A stretch of DNA of 64,000 nucleotides from Bugulina stolonifera (taxonomy: Eukaryota; Bryozoa; Gymnolaemata; Cheilostomatida; Bugulidae): assembly GCA_935421135.1 (NCBI GenBank), contig OW285187.1:1426001-1490000 (forward strand), read 5' to 3'. The translations under genes were made by a program, and so were the position numbers. Shown here piece by piece: positions 42,641-55,092 of the stretch. The number at the start of each line of letters is the position of its first letter. Position 1 is the stretch's first letter. The notes below the pieces were generated by a model. The model searched no databases, had not been told where the DNA came from, and saw only the letters and a list, made by a program, of their open reading frames with translations.

Positions 42641-45600
42641 ATGGAGTTGAACCAATATTTGAAGAACTTTCTGGATCATTATAACTTTCTGACAAGTACT
42701 GCTAGTGGCGAGGATGATGATCAGCTGGTAACTGAATACAAGGTATGGAAGTCATTTTCTGTTGTCAACATGTGCACTCTAGGTTGTCTTGAACAGGCCA
42801 CAATATTGTTGTCTGATTTTATCTTACTTAGTATATCATCTGTTTGCAGTCATTGAGGGAAGCTGGTGCTAACATAATAGCTGATGCTAAAAGATATCCG
42901 CGTACTGCTGGCAGCATTGCAGTTAACAGGTCTAAGAATAGATATAAGGATATCATCCCATGTGAGTATTGAAAAGGGCACCTGCTCTCAATGCCATAGC
43001 AAGTTGTGTCTTCTAGCTTGGCAAGAGATTCCTCTCTCTTCATCTGATGTTACTTCTCTTGTGAATATGGCTCCTTCTCTTTCTTTGACATACTGGAAAT
43101 AGAATCTTATTATAATAATAGTACCATTATTATGATGCATGACTTTCCACTGTTACAGTGCTGAACGTTATGCACTATATAGTTACACTATACAATGTCT
43201 ACCAAGTATAGAATGGCATTATGTGATGTATATTGTATAGTTGATTCAACTAGAGTGAAGATAACTCCTCAGAGTCAACCCAATGATGGCTCACAATCTG
43301 ACTACATCAATGCTAACTATATTCAGGTATGTCACCTTCTCAATTCTTCTCTCATCGTGGTCATTGACAGTTGTCTTCTCATGTTGTACTTGTCCATTGA
43401 CCTGATCAGTTGGTAGTTGGTATCATGCTGGAGTATTGAGGTTCCACCAGACTAAATCATGTTATTATAAGGCTTAACCAATCTACATTATTTGCTATAA
43501 CTGCTACAATTTATAACTTGTACTGCTTCAAGTGACTTGACTGATACGGTTTCCTGTGCTAAGTAGTTAATAATAATATGCACATGTACAGTGCAATATA
43601 GATAAGACTTGATAGCTGCTCAGTGTGCTGTATTGTTGTGATATTTGATATGCTATATTGTGACATGCATACAATGGTGTATTATCAGCACCTGCTACTC
43701 TGTGTCTAGTGTTATAATAATAAACTATATGAACTTCTCATCTTTCTTCCTACTATAATATTGTTCTTAGTAGTTACTCTAGTAGTTACTCTATTTCTAC
43801 ACACTATGTCCTACCTCACCCTCACCTACATGGTATAGTATACACACTATGTCCTACCTCACCCTACACCTACATGGTATACACACTATGTCCTACCTCA
43901 CCCTCACCTACATGGTATACACACTATGTCCTACCTCACCCTACACCTACATGGTATACACACTATGTCCTACCTCACCCTCACCTACATGGTATAGTAT
44001 ACACACTATGTACTACCTCACCCTCACCTACATGGTATAGTATACACACTATGTCCTACCTAACCCTCACCTACACGGTATAGTATACACACTATGTCCT
44101 ACCTAACCCTACACCTACATGGTATACACACTATGTCCTACCTATCCCTTCACCTACATGGTACCTACCCCTCCACTTTTCAATACCATATATGGTTACC
44201 AAGCGAATACTTATGTGGGATGTTGAATTACCAGTATTATACAATTGTACATACATACTATATTGTTTTTCGCATGCAAGTGTATTATAATGTAGCATAC
44301 GTGCTCACATAAATTAGATACACACAACAGTAAACTGTTGTATAATTATGCTGTGATGTAGCTAATGAACATTTTTAACCATAGCCCAAATTCCAAATCA
44401 AAGTTTACTTTTCACTGCTTACAGGGCATCCATGGTAACCATGCATATATAGCATCACAAGCACCTCTCCCCCACACAGTCAATGATTTCTGGCTTATGG
44501 TTTGGCAGACAGAGGCCAAGGTCATCCTGATGGCCTGCAATGAGTATGAAGGACGAAAGGTTTGTAAATGTCCACTGTACCAATAAATGACTCTACACAA
44601 TACTAGGTGACTCTACATGATACTAGGTGACTCTACATGGTACTAGATGACTCGACATGATACTAGATGACTCTACATGATACTAGATGACTCTACATGA
44701 TACTAGATGACTCTACATGGTACTAAATAACTCTACATGATACTAGGTGACTCTACATGATACTAGATGACTCGACATGATACTAGATGACTCTACATGA
44801 TACTAGATGACTCTACATGATACTAGATGACTCTACATGATACTAGATGACTCTACATGGTACTAGATAACTCTACATGATACTAGATGACTCTACATGA
44901 TACTAGATGACTCTACATGATACTAGATGACTCTACATGATACTAGATGACTCTACACGTATACAGTATAGAGTATGCAGTAGTGGCTTCCTGTAACTGT
45001 TTGTTGTGGTTTTGTGTAGCTAAAGTGTACAAGATATTGGCCTGTGGAGGAAAAGCATATGCAGTTTGGAGAGATTCGAGTCACCTTGGTAAGCGTCCTG
45101 TTTCAATATACTCTCACAGCTAAATCTTCATCAACAATAACTGCTAGGTAGCGTTTGCCTTCGTACACTTATCTTCAACCGTGCTTCATATTTTTACATC
45201 AGAAATCACTAGATGAAAGGGATAATGGAGACTTTCTGGTGCGGAGGCTGCAGGTAGATAAAGATGGAGAGAATCGGACAGTTATGCAGTACCACTATAC
45301 CGCCTGGCCTGACCATGGTATCCCTTCTAATGTGACACCTATATTAGACATGCTGTCTAGTGCTAGGGTATACCAATCCACTGATGAGCTTCCCATCATT
45401 GTACACTGCAGGTAAATACATGTATATGGTGTAAATATGCACTGTAGGTAAGCATATTTACATGTACGTACACTATAGGTAAGTATATGTATAATAAAAC
45501 ACTGTGTGGTGCTATAGAAGTAATATTAGCATAGTATTATAATATAACAGTGTACTATTACAGCAGTGTTATTAGCATATTATAATGTAGCACTGTGTGA

Positions 45601-48600
45601 TGTTACAGCGCCGGATGTGGGAGGACAGGTACTCTCATCGTTATAGACTATGTGTGGAATCTACTTAAACACAACATGATAACTAAAGATATTAGTGTAC
45701 TTGATATTATGGTAGAAATGAGGAAGCAGAGACAGTCTCTTGTACAGACATCCGTAAGTTGTCACATTGTATACCTCAATACAGTCACAGTAGTAGTTCG
45801 TAGTAGAGTACTGTGTACCCCAATACAATCATAGTAGTAGTTAGTAGTAGAGTACTGTATACCCCAATACAGTCATGGTAGTAGTTAGTAGTAGAGTATT
45901 GATAGACGTTCTCATAATAAGATAGCGGGCATATTTGCATCATTTATATATGCTGTAGCTTACTCTTATCACTGCCTATTTACATGTCATAGTATTGCTA
46001 TTGTATGTGTACAGGATCAGTATGAAGTTGTGTATAGAGCTATCATCCAACTCTTCCAAAGACAGATTCAAAACGACCAGAATATGTATGAGAATGTGAC
46101 AGCAGACCAACACAAAGCTAGAAAGGATCGATTCAAACAGGTCTGTTGTCATATTACATAGGTACCTGAGGGCACCCATGTATAGTTCCATCCCTGCATC
46201 CCTGCATTGTCATTGTTCCACCCACTGCAGCTGTTAGTGCTGTGATGTATTTCCTGTTTTAATGTTTACCGTATTGTTTAATCTTTGTGAGATTAGTCAT
46301 TATACCTACAGTCTCTAAAGAAGAGTGCAGACTACGTAGAAGAGGTTCTTAGCAGCCTTACAGTGGAGGAACCTTCCGCCCCCTCTACAGATCACCCCCC
46401 TTCTCAGGACACTAACTCTACCGCTCAGTTGTCTGCCCCACCAAGAGCTAAAGGGAGAACTCAGGCAAGTTCAATGAGGGATGAGAAAGGACGGAGACCT
46501 CAGGCTAATGCCTATGAGAATACTGTCAACAACGGACTGTTCAAGCAAGAGCAACTTAAACAAACAGCTGCTCCTCAAAAGCACTCTGATGCCCCAAGTG
46601 AATATCAGAGTGAGGCTAAGGTAGATAGACCTAACTCCCTCGACTTTAACGAAGCTGGCCGAAAGACATTTTCTGATTCACCGGCGTTTAAGAAGCCATC
46701 TGCAACTATTATACTTGGTAAAACCGCAAGTCAAGGTGACACAGTCAAGGTCAAACCTCCGATAGTGCCTAAACCTTCAGTGAAACCAAAACCTTCGATA
46801 GTCACCCCATCAACTCCTTCGGGATCTGACATTAGAGAGGACTCTCTATATGCTGTGGCGGGTGATCATACAGCCACCCAACCTTCCACTCACCGAGTCA
46901 AACAGTTCACTGAGGCTAAGCCTAAATCAATGGACATTCCTGCCTCCCCTGCAAAACTTCGTACTGCCAAGTGGAAGTCAGCTGATGGTAGTAGCCCAGC
47001 CCCTTGTAGTGGTCACACAAGCAGCACTAGCAGAGGTGCTATGTATCACATAGCTGATGAAGTGGCCTCAATAGCCAATGCAGGTAGGATAGTCACTACC
47101 ACCTATGCACTAAGACAGGTAGGATAGTCACTACCACCTATACACTAATACAGGTAGGATAGTCACTACCACCTATACACTAATACAGGTAGGATAGTCA
47201 CTACCACCTATACACTAATACAGGTAGGATAGCCACTACCACCTATACACTAGTACAGGTAGGATAGCCACTGCCACCTATACACTAATACAGGTAGGAT
47301 AGTCACTGCCACCTATACACTAATACAGGTAGGATAGCCACTACCACCTCTACACTAATGAATGTTTAAACCTAAGTAAATGCTTTCTTTCTCTTGGAGA
47401 TCCTCAAATATTAGAATGTGTTATAATCTCTATGCATATATTGTAATGTTTTTGAGTACTATTGCATACGAGAGCCGAGGGCTACAAGTATGTGAAGGGT
47501 TTGGAAGGTGGTAGAGGCCGACCAAGTGTACCTTCTGCTCATTACATAAAAGAGTGAACAGTTATGGGTGCTCTTTATAGTGTAGATTGTAGATTATATC
47601 AGACGTAGGCCGATGCCGAGACTCATTGGAGTTCAGGACCGACGTAGGTCATGTAGAGTTTATACTCCGAGGGAGTGTAGAGAAAGAATGTCTAACCTTG
47701 AGAGCCTAAGTCCGACGCTAGGTTCATTAGAACCCGGGATCGGCCTAAGCCTAAGGGGTGGATAGAGATGTGCTTAGCCTAGGATGAGGTGAACTCGAGC
47801 CGTACTGAATCCAAAGGATTCTCAGGTGGAGTCACCCGCCTAAAGAGTAAGCCTCTGTAGGTTGAGTTAGGAGATGTTGCTTTATTCAAGCGCAATCAAC
47901 AACTGAATTACAACACAAAATGCTCTGCCTTATATACATAACAAACTTCCGGCCAAAAGAGCCCGACATGGTGTCGGTTATCCGACATGGGGTCGGCTCC
48001 GGAACTGACGCAACAATATGTCTGGTTCCGCCCGACTCGGCCACATAAAAGGTCGGCCTTCGCACAAAATGTGCTTACAATAAAGAGAAACATGTCGTAT
48101 ATAATTATGAGCTAAATCTATAAGGTCGGCCACGAAGTTACTATAAAGTGGCAAAAAGACTCTAACAATTTACAATCAAGCAAGTACAGACAATTACTAA
48201 ATAGGTATATAAGTGTGGGAAAAACCAAGTTGCAATAGAACGTAATCCCAAGGCTTGATTGCTAGTATATAAGACACGCAGTATATAAGATAATAATGAA
48301 TGCATAGATGAGTATGGATAACAATGCATGGATAAGAATAGGTAATTAAACGTCAGCTATTATAATGTCAGTGTGGCTGGCCTAGGTGCCATTACCACGG
48401 AGGCTGTTTCACCACAATATATTGGAATAATGTAACCACTTTTAGGCAAAGGAGGTCCAAGGAACAATATTCCAGGTGAAGGTGAAACTGCAAAGCAAGT
48501 GGCCGTAGATGGTGAATACGCATATGTAGATGTGACACGTATACATCAGCAGGCAAGGTTCTCTGACACTACTCCAACCCAGTACAGTCTGCAAAGTGAC

Positions 48601-51600
48601 CTCCCCTCTGTCCAGTACAGTCTTCAAGGCGACATATCTAATACTCAGCACAGTTTGCAAGCCGATGTAGAGGGAGGTAGCTGTACAGGTAAACACTGCT
48701 CACAATACACTTGTGTTACCTAGCCTGAAATACGAAGCAAAACTTTTATTTGTTCTAGTCGTTTTGTTTAGGTAGGTCATAGCCTATTGTCTACCTACGG
48801 TCTGTGCCTTAAAGCCGTTCTAACAGTTGATTCTTTTAATGCATAATCTGAATAAGTTTTTTATGCTCTTTCAGAATCACATAAACTTTGATGTGTTTAG
48901 CCTTAAGTGTTTGATAGCACTAGATTGAAGTTAGTAATTTTGAGTTATTTTAGGTATCATTTGGGTATATTACCTAGAGTAGTAAAATAAGTGAATGTTA
49001 AATTCACTACAGCTTATGTGATTCTGAATGAGTATAACAAACTGGTTAAAATGGTAATAACTGTCAGTATCCTTTTAAAAGTGAAAATTATTGAAATATG
49101 CTGGATAGTATGTGTAATAGCTGCAGGCATCAACAAAACTGTATAGAGTTGTCCTCTCAACAACCTATACAGTGTCATTGATCTACTACAGTAGATAATT
49201 GTATATATAGATATAGATGTAGATATTAATAGGTAGACCATGCTGTAAGAGAATATTAGTGTGGAATATCTTAAAAATTCAAGTGTTTCAAGAATTCCTG
49301 AAAACTCTATCTTACTATGTGATGTAAGACCTTCTTGGGTCATTTTTGAACTCCTAAGACTTGTGCAGAAAAAATATCTACAATCCCTTACAACGTCATT
49401 TGAAGATGATGGAGAGGTGGTCTACTCTCTACAAGGGGAAGACGATGATGATGGCGTAGCTCCTCCCCCTGTACCTCTAAAACGCTACGCTGATGATGAT
49501 GAAGACTATTCTCCTGTGGAACTGGGGGCCAAGATTCACACAGGTATTGGCATTTGATTCTCACCTTTTAGTATTTTTATTGACTGAGACCCACATGAAA
49601 GTGAATCATAAATCGTGGTGCAAGTTTCCACTCTAATAGAATATAAAATACCGACTAACTCAACTCTGATGTGATCACTTCCTCTTTTACATGTAGGAGG
49701 AGGATTGTTGAATGGGAAAAACAATCGGTTTAAGTTATCTAGTAGCCCTCTCAGTCCCACAACACCCGGTTCTACCATGAGCTCCCACGGCAGTAGCACC
49801 GGCAACAATTCCATGACGTTAAGGTCATTTGGTGCAGCTGCCACCCTTTCTAATCTCTTTGACAAGATGAAGGTGAGTCATTTTATCTCTTCTTTTCTGA
49901 CTGCTGTGAGATGATGTCCACAGTATCCCTGCTGGTAATAAACTTGCCGGCTTATACTCCTCGGCGTGACCAGCCCTTTGCAGCTTGCACTGCCAGGTGC
50001 TGGCCAACTCCCTGTGAGAAAGGCCCAGATGACATGGCCTTTTTTTGGCAGGGGTAGAGGAGTTGCTTTGAAACCATGCTGGCTTGCATGACCCCAAAGA
50101 CTTTTATATGAGGCACAGGAGCAATTGTGGCTGGATGCTCTTCCTAACACCACTGTGACCGAGATTCGAACCTGGAACCTTCAGCATGAAGGTTCAGTAT
50201 CTTAACCACTCAGCCACGGCCAATGAAATATCCAGAACTATTAGTGTTTTCTTGACCTAATCTTCAGGCACAGGCCAACTTGCTCAATTCCATTGCACAC
50301 CTGCCTGGGCTAAGACCAAAATCCTCATTTTTGTGCAAGAAACCTGAATGTGCAGATGAGCTAGGGATGGTTTCCTTTAACCAAGCGAGTCCTAGGTAGA
50401 ACGGCATTTTGGGGTTTTTATTCGAGACTCAGGCCAGTCTATGAGGCCGTCAAGACACTCCATGGAATTATGTTTTAGTGACAAAATATTGTGTGCAACA
50501 AATTTTCTGTTCAGATGCTAGCAGGTATAGATGTCTTACTACTTGTTTATTAACCTTTTGTTGAATATTTTGTCTGCAGCTGAAAAGGGTAAGATTAACC
50601 TATTCTTTGCAAAAAATTCTGATAAATGTTATTATTTCCTCTCCGTGGCATCTGCAGAGATTTTCTTCATCTCTAAGGATTTATCCTCCCTTGCTATGAG
50701 TAGTTAGACATTGGCTAATATTGTGCAGGTGTTTCCCCTTTGAAGGCAGCGTTACCACCTACTCAGTCAACTGTTGTATTGTAACACTGTTGAATGCTTT
50801 ATACTAGTAAATTGATGCCAGGTTATCTTGAGACATGTATATAAATCATAGATGTATTAGATGTATATTAGTCTGATTGTTCAACCTGTCCCAATGATCT
50901 CTTATAGCTAAGATTACTTGCTATCTGCTTACATGTGTTTCAATAACTGAGGGACCACAGGCTTAACTTATACATGTATCTCCACCATTGACTCCTCAGA
51001 AGTAGTAACTCTGCCACCAATATGTCACATGGTGAAATGGGAATTATCCCTCCTTGTTGTGGTTTTATATAAAACTAGACATCGAGTAGAAACTCCTGTA
51101 TGTGTATATACACACACAGGTTATTTACATCTGTCTGCTTCTTCTCATAAAAGTAAATTTGTTAACCTACTGGTGCCTCTCTGTCTACTTGTATCTATCA
51201 TAAAGACTCACCAAAGTGCAGAGGATATAATATTATATACATGTATATCAGTACACCATACCCCTTCCCTTCCCCTTCCCTTTTATTGCCATCAACTTGT
51301 CTGCACAGGCTTCTCAGTTGAAAATTCTGGTCACCCATGTTGTTCTATATGGCTGCTGTACCACCTCTCCCTTTCCCCAATGTATCATGGGCTATAATGG
51401 AGCTAAGGATATATTAGACTGTTTCTCTGGGCATGCTCAGTATCTCACTCTATAATCTACATAATATATTATATGTTTATCCAGTCTTCATTTGATCCCG
51501 CATGGGTAAGAATTCAGATGTGTACAATTGTAGCTGCAGCAGCTTCCCTACCTTTTTCTACCTTGCCATCTCCCTCTGTCCATTCCTTTATCATTGCTAC

Positions 51601-53439
51601 AGTCTACACTACATACATACATACATACATACATACATACATACATACATACATACATACATACATACATACATACATACATACATACATACATACATAC
51701 ATACATGTACATCCTAATCTCTGCTGTTTGTTACCAAAGCCTGGATCCCATCAATATCTGATTTGAATGAGTGGACTAGATAGAAAGTTGTACTCATGCT
51801 GTAGATGATTCAATTACTGATAGGAGCACAGGCTGAACTTATTGCAATAGTGATTCCTCCATATACATTATGGGTGGATGAGTGGGTGAGGCTAATACCC
51901 ACCCCCCCCCCCCACCCTACTACAGTCTTCCCTTCAAGACAACTATGAAGGTGTAGTAGCTAATCACAATATATGCATCTCGAATTGGGAGAGGACAACT
52001 TCTGACAACCCCATTTATGATCAGTAACTTATGGGTGCCCATAATCAGCACAGTCTATGGGTTTACATACAATCATGCTTTTGGTTCACATGATCCAAAT
52101 AATCCTTTATTCAGCCAATTCCTGGGATGTTTCCTCATACTTGTCTGTTCCTCATATTTGTAGCATTAGTAGGCCTAGCATTTACTCTAGCCAGAGTTTA
52201 ATAAGACAATGTAGTGTTGTGTGTGGACAGTTAATGACTGGGCTCTTTGGATTTATCTTTCCTCTGATTTGTGTAATTAGTGCTATGTCCCTGTATGCAA
52301 ACAACCCCATACTGTTAACTAGCAGGTTTACAAAATATGCTATTTTTAGAAATTACTAAAGGTAAAAATGATTTTATTTTTGGCATTGAGTCAATGAACT
52401 GCATGTAGATAATGTCAGCAAACAATATAACAAAATGGTGCGATTTGTCTTTCAAGGCCATGTTATGTAATAATAGATGGGCATCCTGCCAGCTCAGTGG
52501 CTGAATCAATGAATCATACTTCTCCACTCTCAGTAATATCTGATTTATCATATCTCATATCTGGTGTTATTATTACCTAATATCCTATCTCTCTGTCTGG
52601 GTGTATGTCTGTGTGTGCACTCCGCTGCTACCTGTCTGTCTGTGTGTCTTGTAGCCGAAAGGTAAACTGTCAGGGTGGTCTATACCTTCAGCTACTAGCA
52701 ATCAGTTGAGGAGAGACAGCAATACCTCCTACCAAGATGAAATCATGTTTAAAGGAATGAATATGGGTATGTAACTAACTCCTGACTGCAGCTACTGTCA
52801 GAGAGAGTGGTTTTGTGCACTCCACACTCTACTTGCCTAGGGTCCAACATGCTGTAGTCATGTACATGGCCAGCAACCTCAACTAGTAACCAGGCTACTA
52901 GCAACTCTTAAATGGTATTAGTGAATAATAATTATAGGAGATACATTTTTTCTTGTGTGTTCTTGTTCTGCGGTGGTTAATAATTTTAATATATCTCAGG
53001 CTATGCAGGTAATCATCTTGAGAGGACAAATAATATAACAGGATAGTGGTTAATATGTTAGCATTAATAACTATCTTATTGCTATCCATCGTCAAAACCA
53101 TAACCTACATTAAAATACTCCATACTCTATACAAAATATGTACATGCGCTTGTTCTGTAAAGATTTGTCCTCTCATTGCTACTGTTGAAACTAACTACAC
53201 TGGAGAGTGCTGGATATGAATTATTACTAGGTAGGCCTATAATATGCAGTATACATACACGTACATGTATTTTATCATATTGGCAGGTATGTGTAGGCTA
53301 CACTTTGATTATGTTCCGTTTGCAGGTATGTGTAGCTGACAACATGTATCACTATGTTCTGTTGACAGGGTTCCCACACAGGACCAAGAGAGTGAGCCCA
53401 CCCACACAGTCTGGTATACCTCCAGCATCTCGGAGGTAA
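42641..53439 (+). CDS. PTP-PEST family tyrosine phosphatase (PTPN12-like)
   Basis: Fourteen coding exons: 42641-42742, 42850-42961, 43241-43326, 44425-44559, 45020-45088, 45203-45411, 45609-45753, 46015-46140, 46312-47083, 48446-48688, about 49406-49543, 49697-49872, 52655-52766 and 53369-53439. They give about 831 residues (human PTPN12: 780). The phosphatase domain is complete: KNRYKDI at 63-69, SDYINANYI, the WPD loop with Asp205, and HCSAGCGRTG with Cys237 and Arg243. Spacing of the Asp and Cys equals that in PTP-PEST. The HCSAGCGRT form is typical of the PTPN12/18/22 group. The tail is Pro/Ser-rich, with Tyr motifs (YENV, YSLQ) and a terminal GFPHRTKRVSPPTQSGIPP that may be a counterpart of the C-terminal homology (CTH) motif. 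Exon 11's acceptor is the weakest call. Intron 9 holds a solo LTR. Confidence 0.93.
43795..44175. repeat. Minisatellite of 38-43 bp units, about 9 copies
   Basis: The unit is near CACACTATGTCCTACCTCAC then CCTACACCTACATGGTATA, with an optional GTATA insertion that makes two length classes. It is in phosphatase intron 3. Confidence 0.93.
44583..44957. repeat. 20-bp minisatellite, about 18 copies
   Basis: The unit is near ATGACTCTACATGATACTAG, nearly perfect, with TGGTACTA and CTCGAC variants. It starts about 24 bases after the donor of phosphatase exon 4 (44559). Confidence 0.95.
45755..45900. repeat. About 52-bp unit, roughly 2.5-3 copies
   Basis: The unit includes ACCCCAATACAGTCATAGTA and GTAGTTAGTAGTAGAGTACT. 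It begins a few bases after the donor of phosphatase exon 7 (45753). Confidence 0.85.
47081..47358 (+). repeat. 35-bp array that copies the 5' splice site of phosphatase exon 9
   Basis: The unit begins CAGGTAGGATAGTCACTACC and continues ACCTATACACTAATA. The first copy is the real exon 9 junction (exon ends GCAG at 47083, intron GTAGGA). About seven more copies of CAGGTAGGATAG follow in tandem. All later copies are donor-like, but the frame hits TAG soon after reading through. Confidence 0.93.
47442..48416 (-). mobile_element. Solo LTR, copy 2 (975 bp), 4-bp target duplication
   Basis: On the minus strand it has the same TGTGGTGAAAC start and CATTACA end as copy 1 at 27189-28157. It is flanked by ATAT on both sides (47438-47441 and 48417-48420). 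It differs from copy 1 by scattered substitutions and an extra segment of about 16 bases near the 5' end. It lies antisense in intron 9 of the phosphatase gene, ending about 29 bases before the exon 10 acceptor at 48445. Confidence 0.9.
49920..50222 (-). mobile_element. tRNA-derived SINE with about 70-base tRNA-like head
   Basis: On the minus strand the head has TGGCTGAGTGGTTAAGATAC (A box) and GGTTCGAATCTC (B box) with normal tRNA spacing. The body starts GTGTTAGGAAGAGCATCCAG, a phrase that resembles the body of SINEs in other invertebrates (from memory; not searched). It is in intron 12 of the phosphatase gene, antisense. Its body and box spacing differ from the SINE type at 25857. Confidence 0.85.
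51611..51705. repeat. (CATA)n microsatellite, about 24 units
   Basis: A perfect ACAT/CATA tetranucleotide run in phosphatase intron 12. Confidence 0.98.
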
Positions 53440-53505
53440 ACAGTGAGTGCAGGACTCTACTACAAATACACTGCTGGCAGTGGAATCTGTAAACATTACT
53501 GTAGA

Positions 53506-53695
53506 CTGTGCTGTAGACCGTACTGTAGACCGTACTGTAGACCGTACTGTAGACCGTACTGTAGACCGTACTGTAGACCGTACTGTAGACCGTACTGTAG
53601 ACCGTACTGTAGACCGTACTGTAGACCGTACTGTAGACCGTACTGTAGACCATACTGTAGACTATACTGTAGAGTATACTGTAGACATATGTTGT
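53506..53695. repeat. 12-bp minisatellite, about 15 copies
   Basis: The unit is ACTGTAGACCGT, nearly perfect for about 11 copies and decaying at both ends (CTGTAGACCATA, CTGTAGAGTATA). It begins about 70 bases after the phosphatase stop, so it probably lies in the 3' UTR. Confidence 0.96.
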
Positions 53696-54997
53696 AGACA
53701 TCTAACCCTCTAGCTTTCATATATACATATATGGGATAACTCTACTAATATGATGACAATCAAACTAGTGTGATATTAATATAATCTATTTTATATACCC
53801 TTTACTTCTCACATCACAGTCTTCCTTCCAATTTCTGTCTAAATTAGTTCTAATTTGAGGTACACAAGCTATATACATATAATAGAGTCAAACAACAAGA
53901 CATGCTATAAAATACAGTCTTAAATCTTTTGTCTAGAAGGATTTTGTTATTGTACATCTTTTACATGTAGGATCTTCCTAAACTATTTTTATGTAGTATA
54001 TTATTTATCTGTTTTTAATTCAACTGTGCATAAATTGGTTTTATACTATATATTGCATATAAAGATCTATTTTATTTCAAACATATATACAGTAATAAGT
54101 CTACGTATTTATTATACAGCTAATGAAACTATTGACTGTTTCCTCTAGATTAAAATTTGTGATTTTTCATTCCAGGGCTGGATTCCAAACTGTGGTACAT
54201 AGTAATAGCACTTTTCTTACTTCTGGTATAATACAATAATATAGAAAACTTAAAATACTAAACAGCTTGTTCACAAGGAGAATAATCTACAAGTACTGAG
54301 GTGTGTTAGTGGACTATATAGTACTATATTAGTCTTAGAGGATAAGATAAACCCACTGAATCACACACAGGAGGGCCATGAGTGTGTAGAGGAAGTCTCC
54401 AAGGATAAGTAAAGTATTGCACTCATCTAGCCTCTGAGCTTTAGTATTGTGGAACTGAAGTAACAATTGTTTATACACTGATCTGTGTTTCAATTTAGGA
54501 ACACTGGCTAACATTCTGTAACAGAAAGTACATGGCAGATGGTAATGTAATTACAGACTAGAACCACACCTTCAAGGCTTCAACCCACAATATCCTCTGC
54601 TACAACTAGTGTTGGTATACAGGTACCTACAATATCTCTGGTACAGTATGCCATTATATACAATGTCTAAATCAAGTTCTAGTTTCTATACTACATCAGT
54701 TATGGTTGGTGCAACAAAATTCAAAATTTCTTGTAATGAAGGGCAGAAAACAGTACGCACACAGGAAATGTTATTCTACCAATAAAAGTGCAAGTTGAAG
54801 ACCTACAAGTTCTATGGGCTATTCCAAGGGGGGTAGGTGTTGCACAGTGCTGTCTTAGCCTCAGATTCTAACTCTGGTGAATAGAACAGAGCTTTGCTGC
54901 ATTTGTATACTATAATTCACATGTTTATATTGAGTGGTTTCCAACTCCATCCCACTGGTGAGCATGATTGTAATCTGCCCTCTACTTATTCAGTATA

Positions 54998-55048
54998 GCT
55001 AGTAGTAGTAGTAGTAGTAGTAGTGGTAGTACTAGTAGTAGTAGTAGT

Positions 55049-55089
<41 letters not shown>

Positions 55090-55092
55090 CTA
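54998..55092. repeat. Compound trinucleotide repeat (TAG)n(CAG)n(TAG)n
   Basis: Runs of TAG flank a core of about nine CAG units. Not in a coding exon. Confidence 0.95.

Noticed and set aside
44583..44957. Regular short repeats that might suggest a CRISPR array
   Set aside because: Units are directly tandem without unique spacers, and the context is a eukaryotic intron.
50152..50222. tRNA gene with normal A and B boxes
   Set aside because: The head continues directly into a SINE body and the acceptor stem does not pair well, so it is annotated as part of the SINE.
53309..53720. Open frames with Cys-Arg-Pro-Tyr, TVDR or YGLQ repeats on both strands
   Set aside because: They come from the 12-bp array after the phosphatase stop codon.
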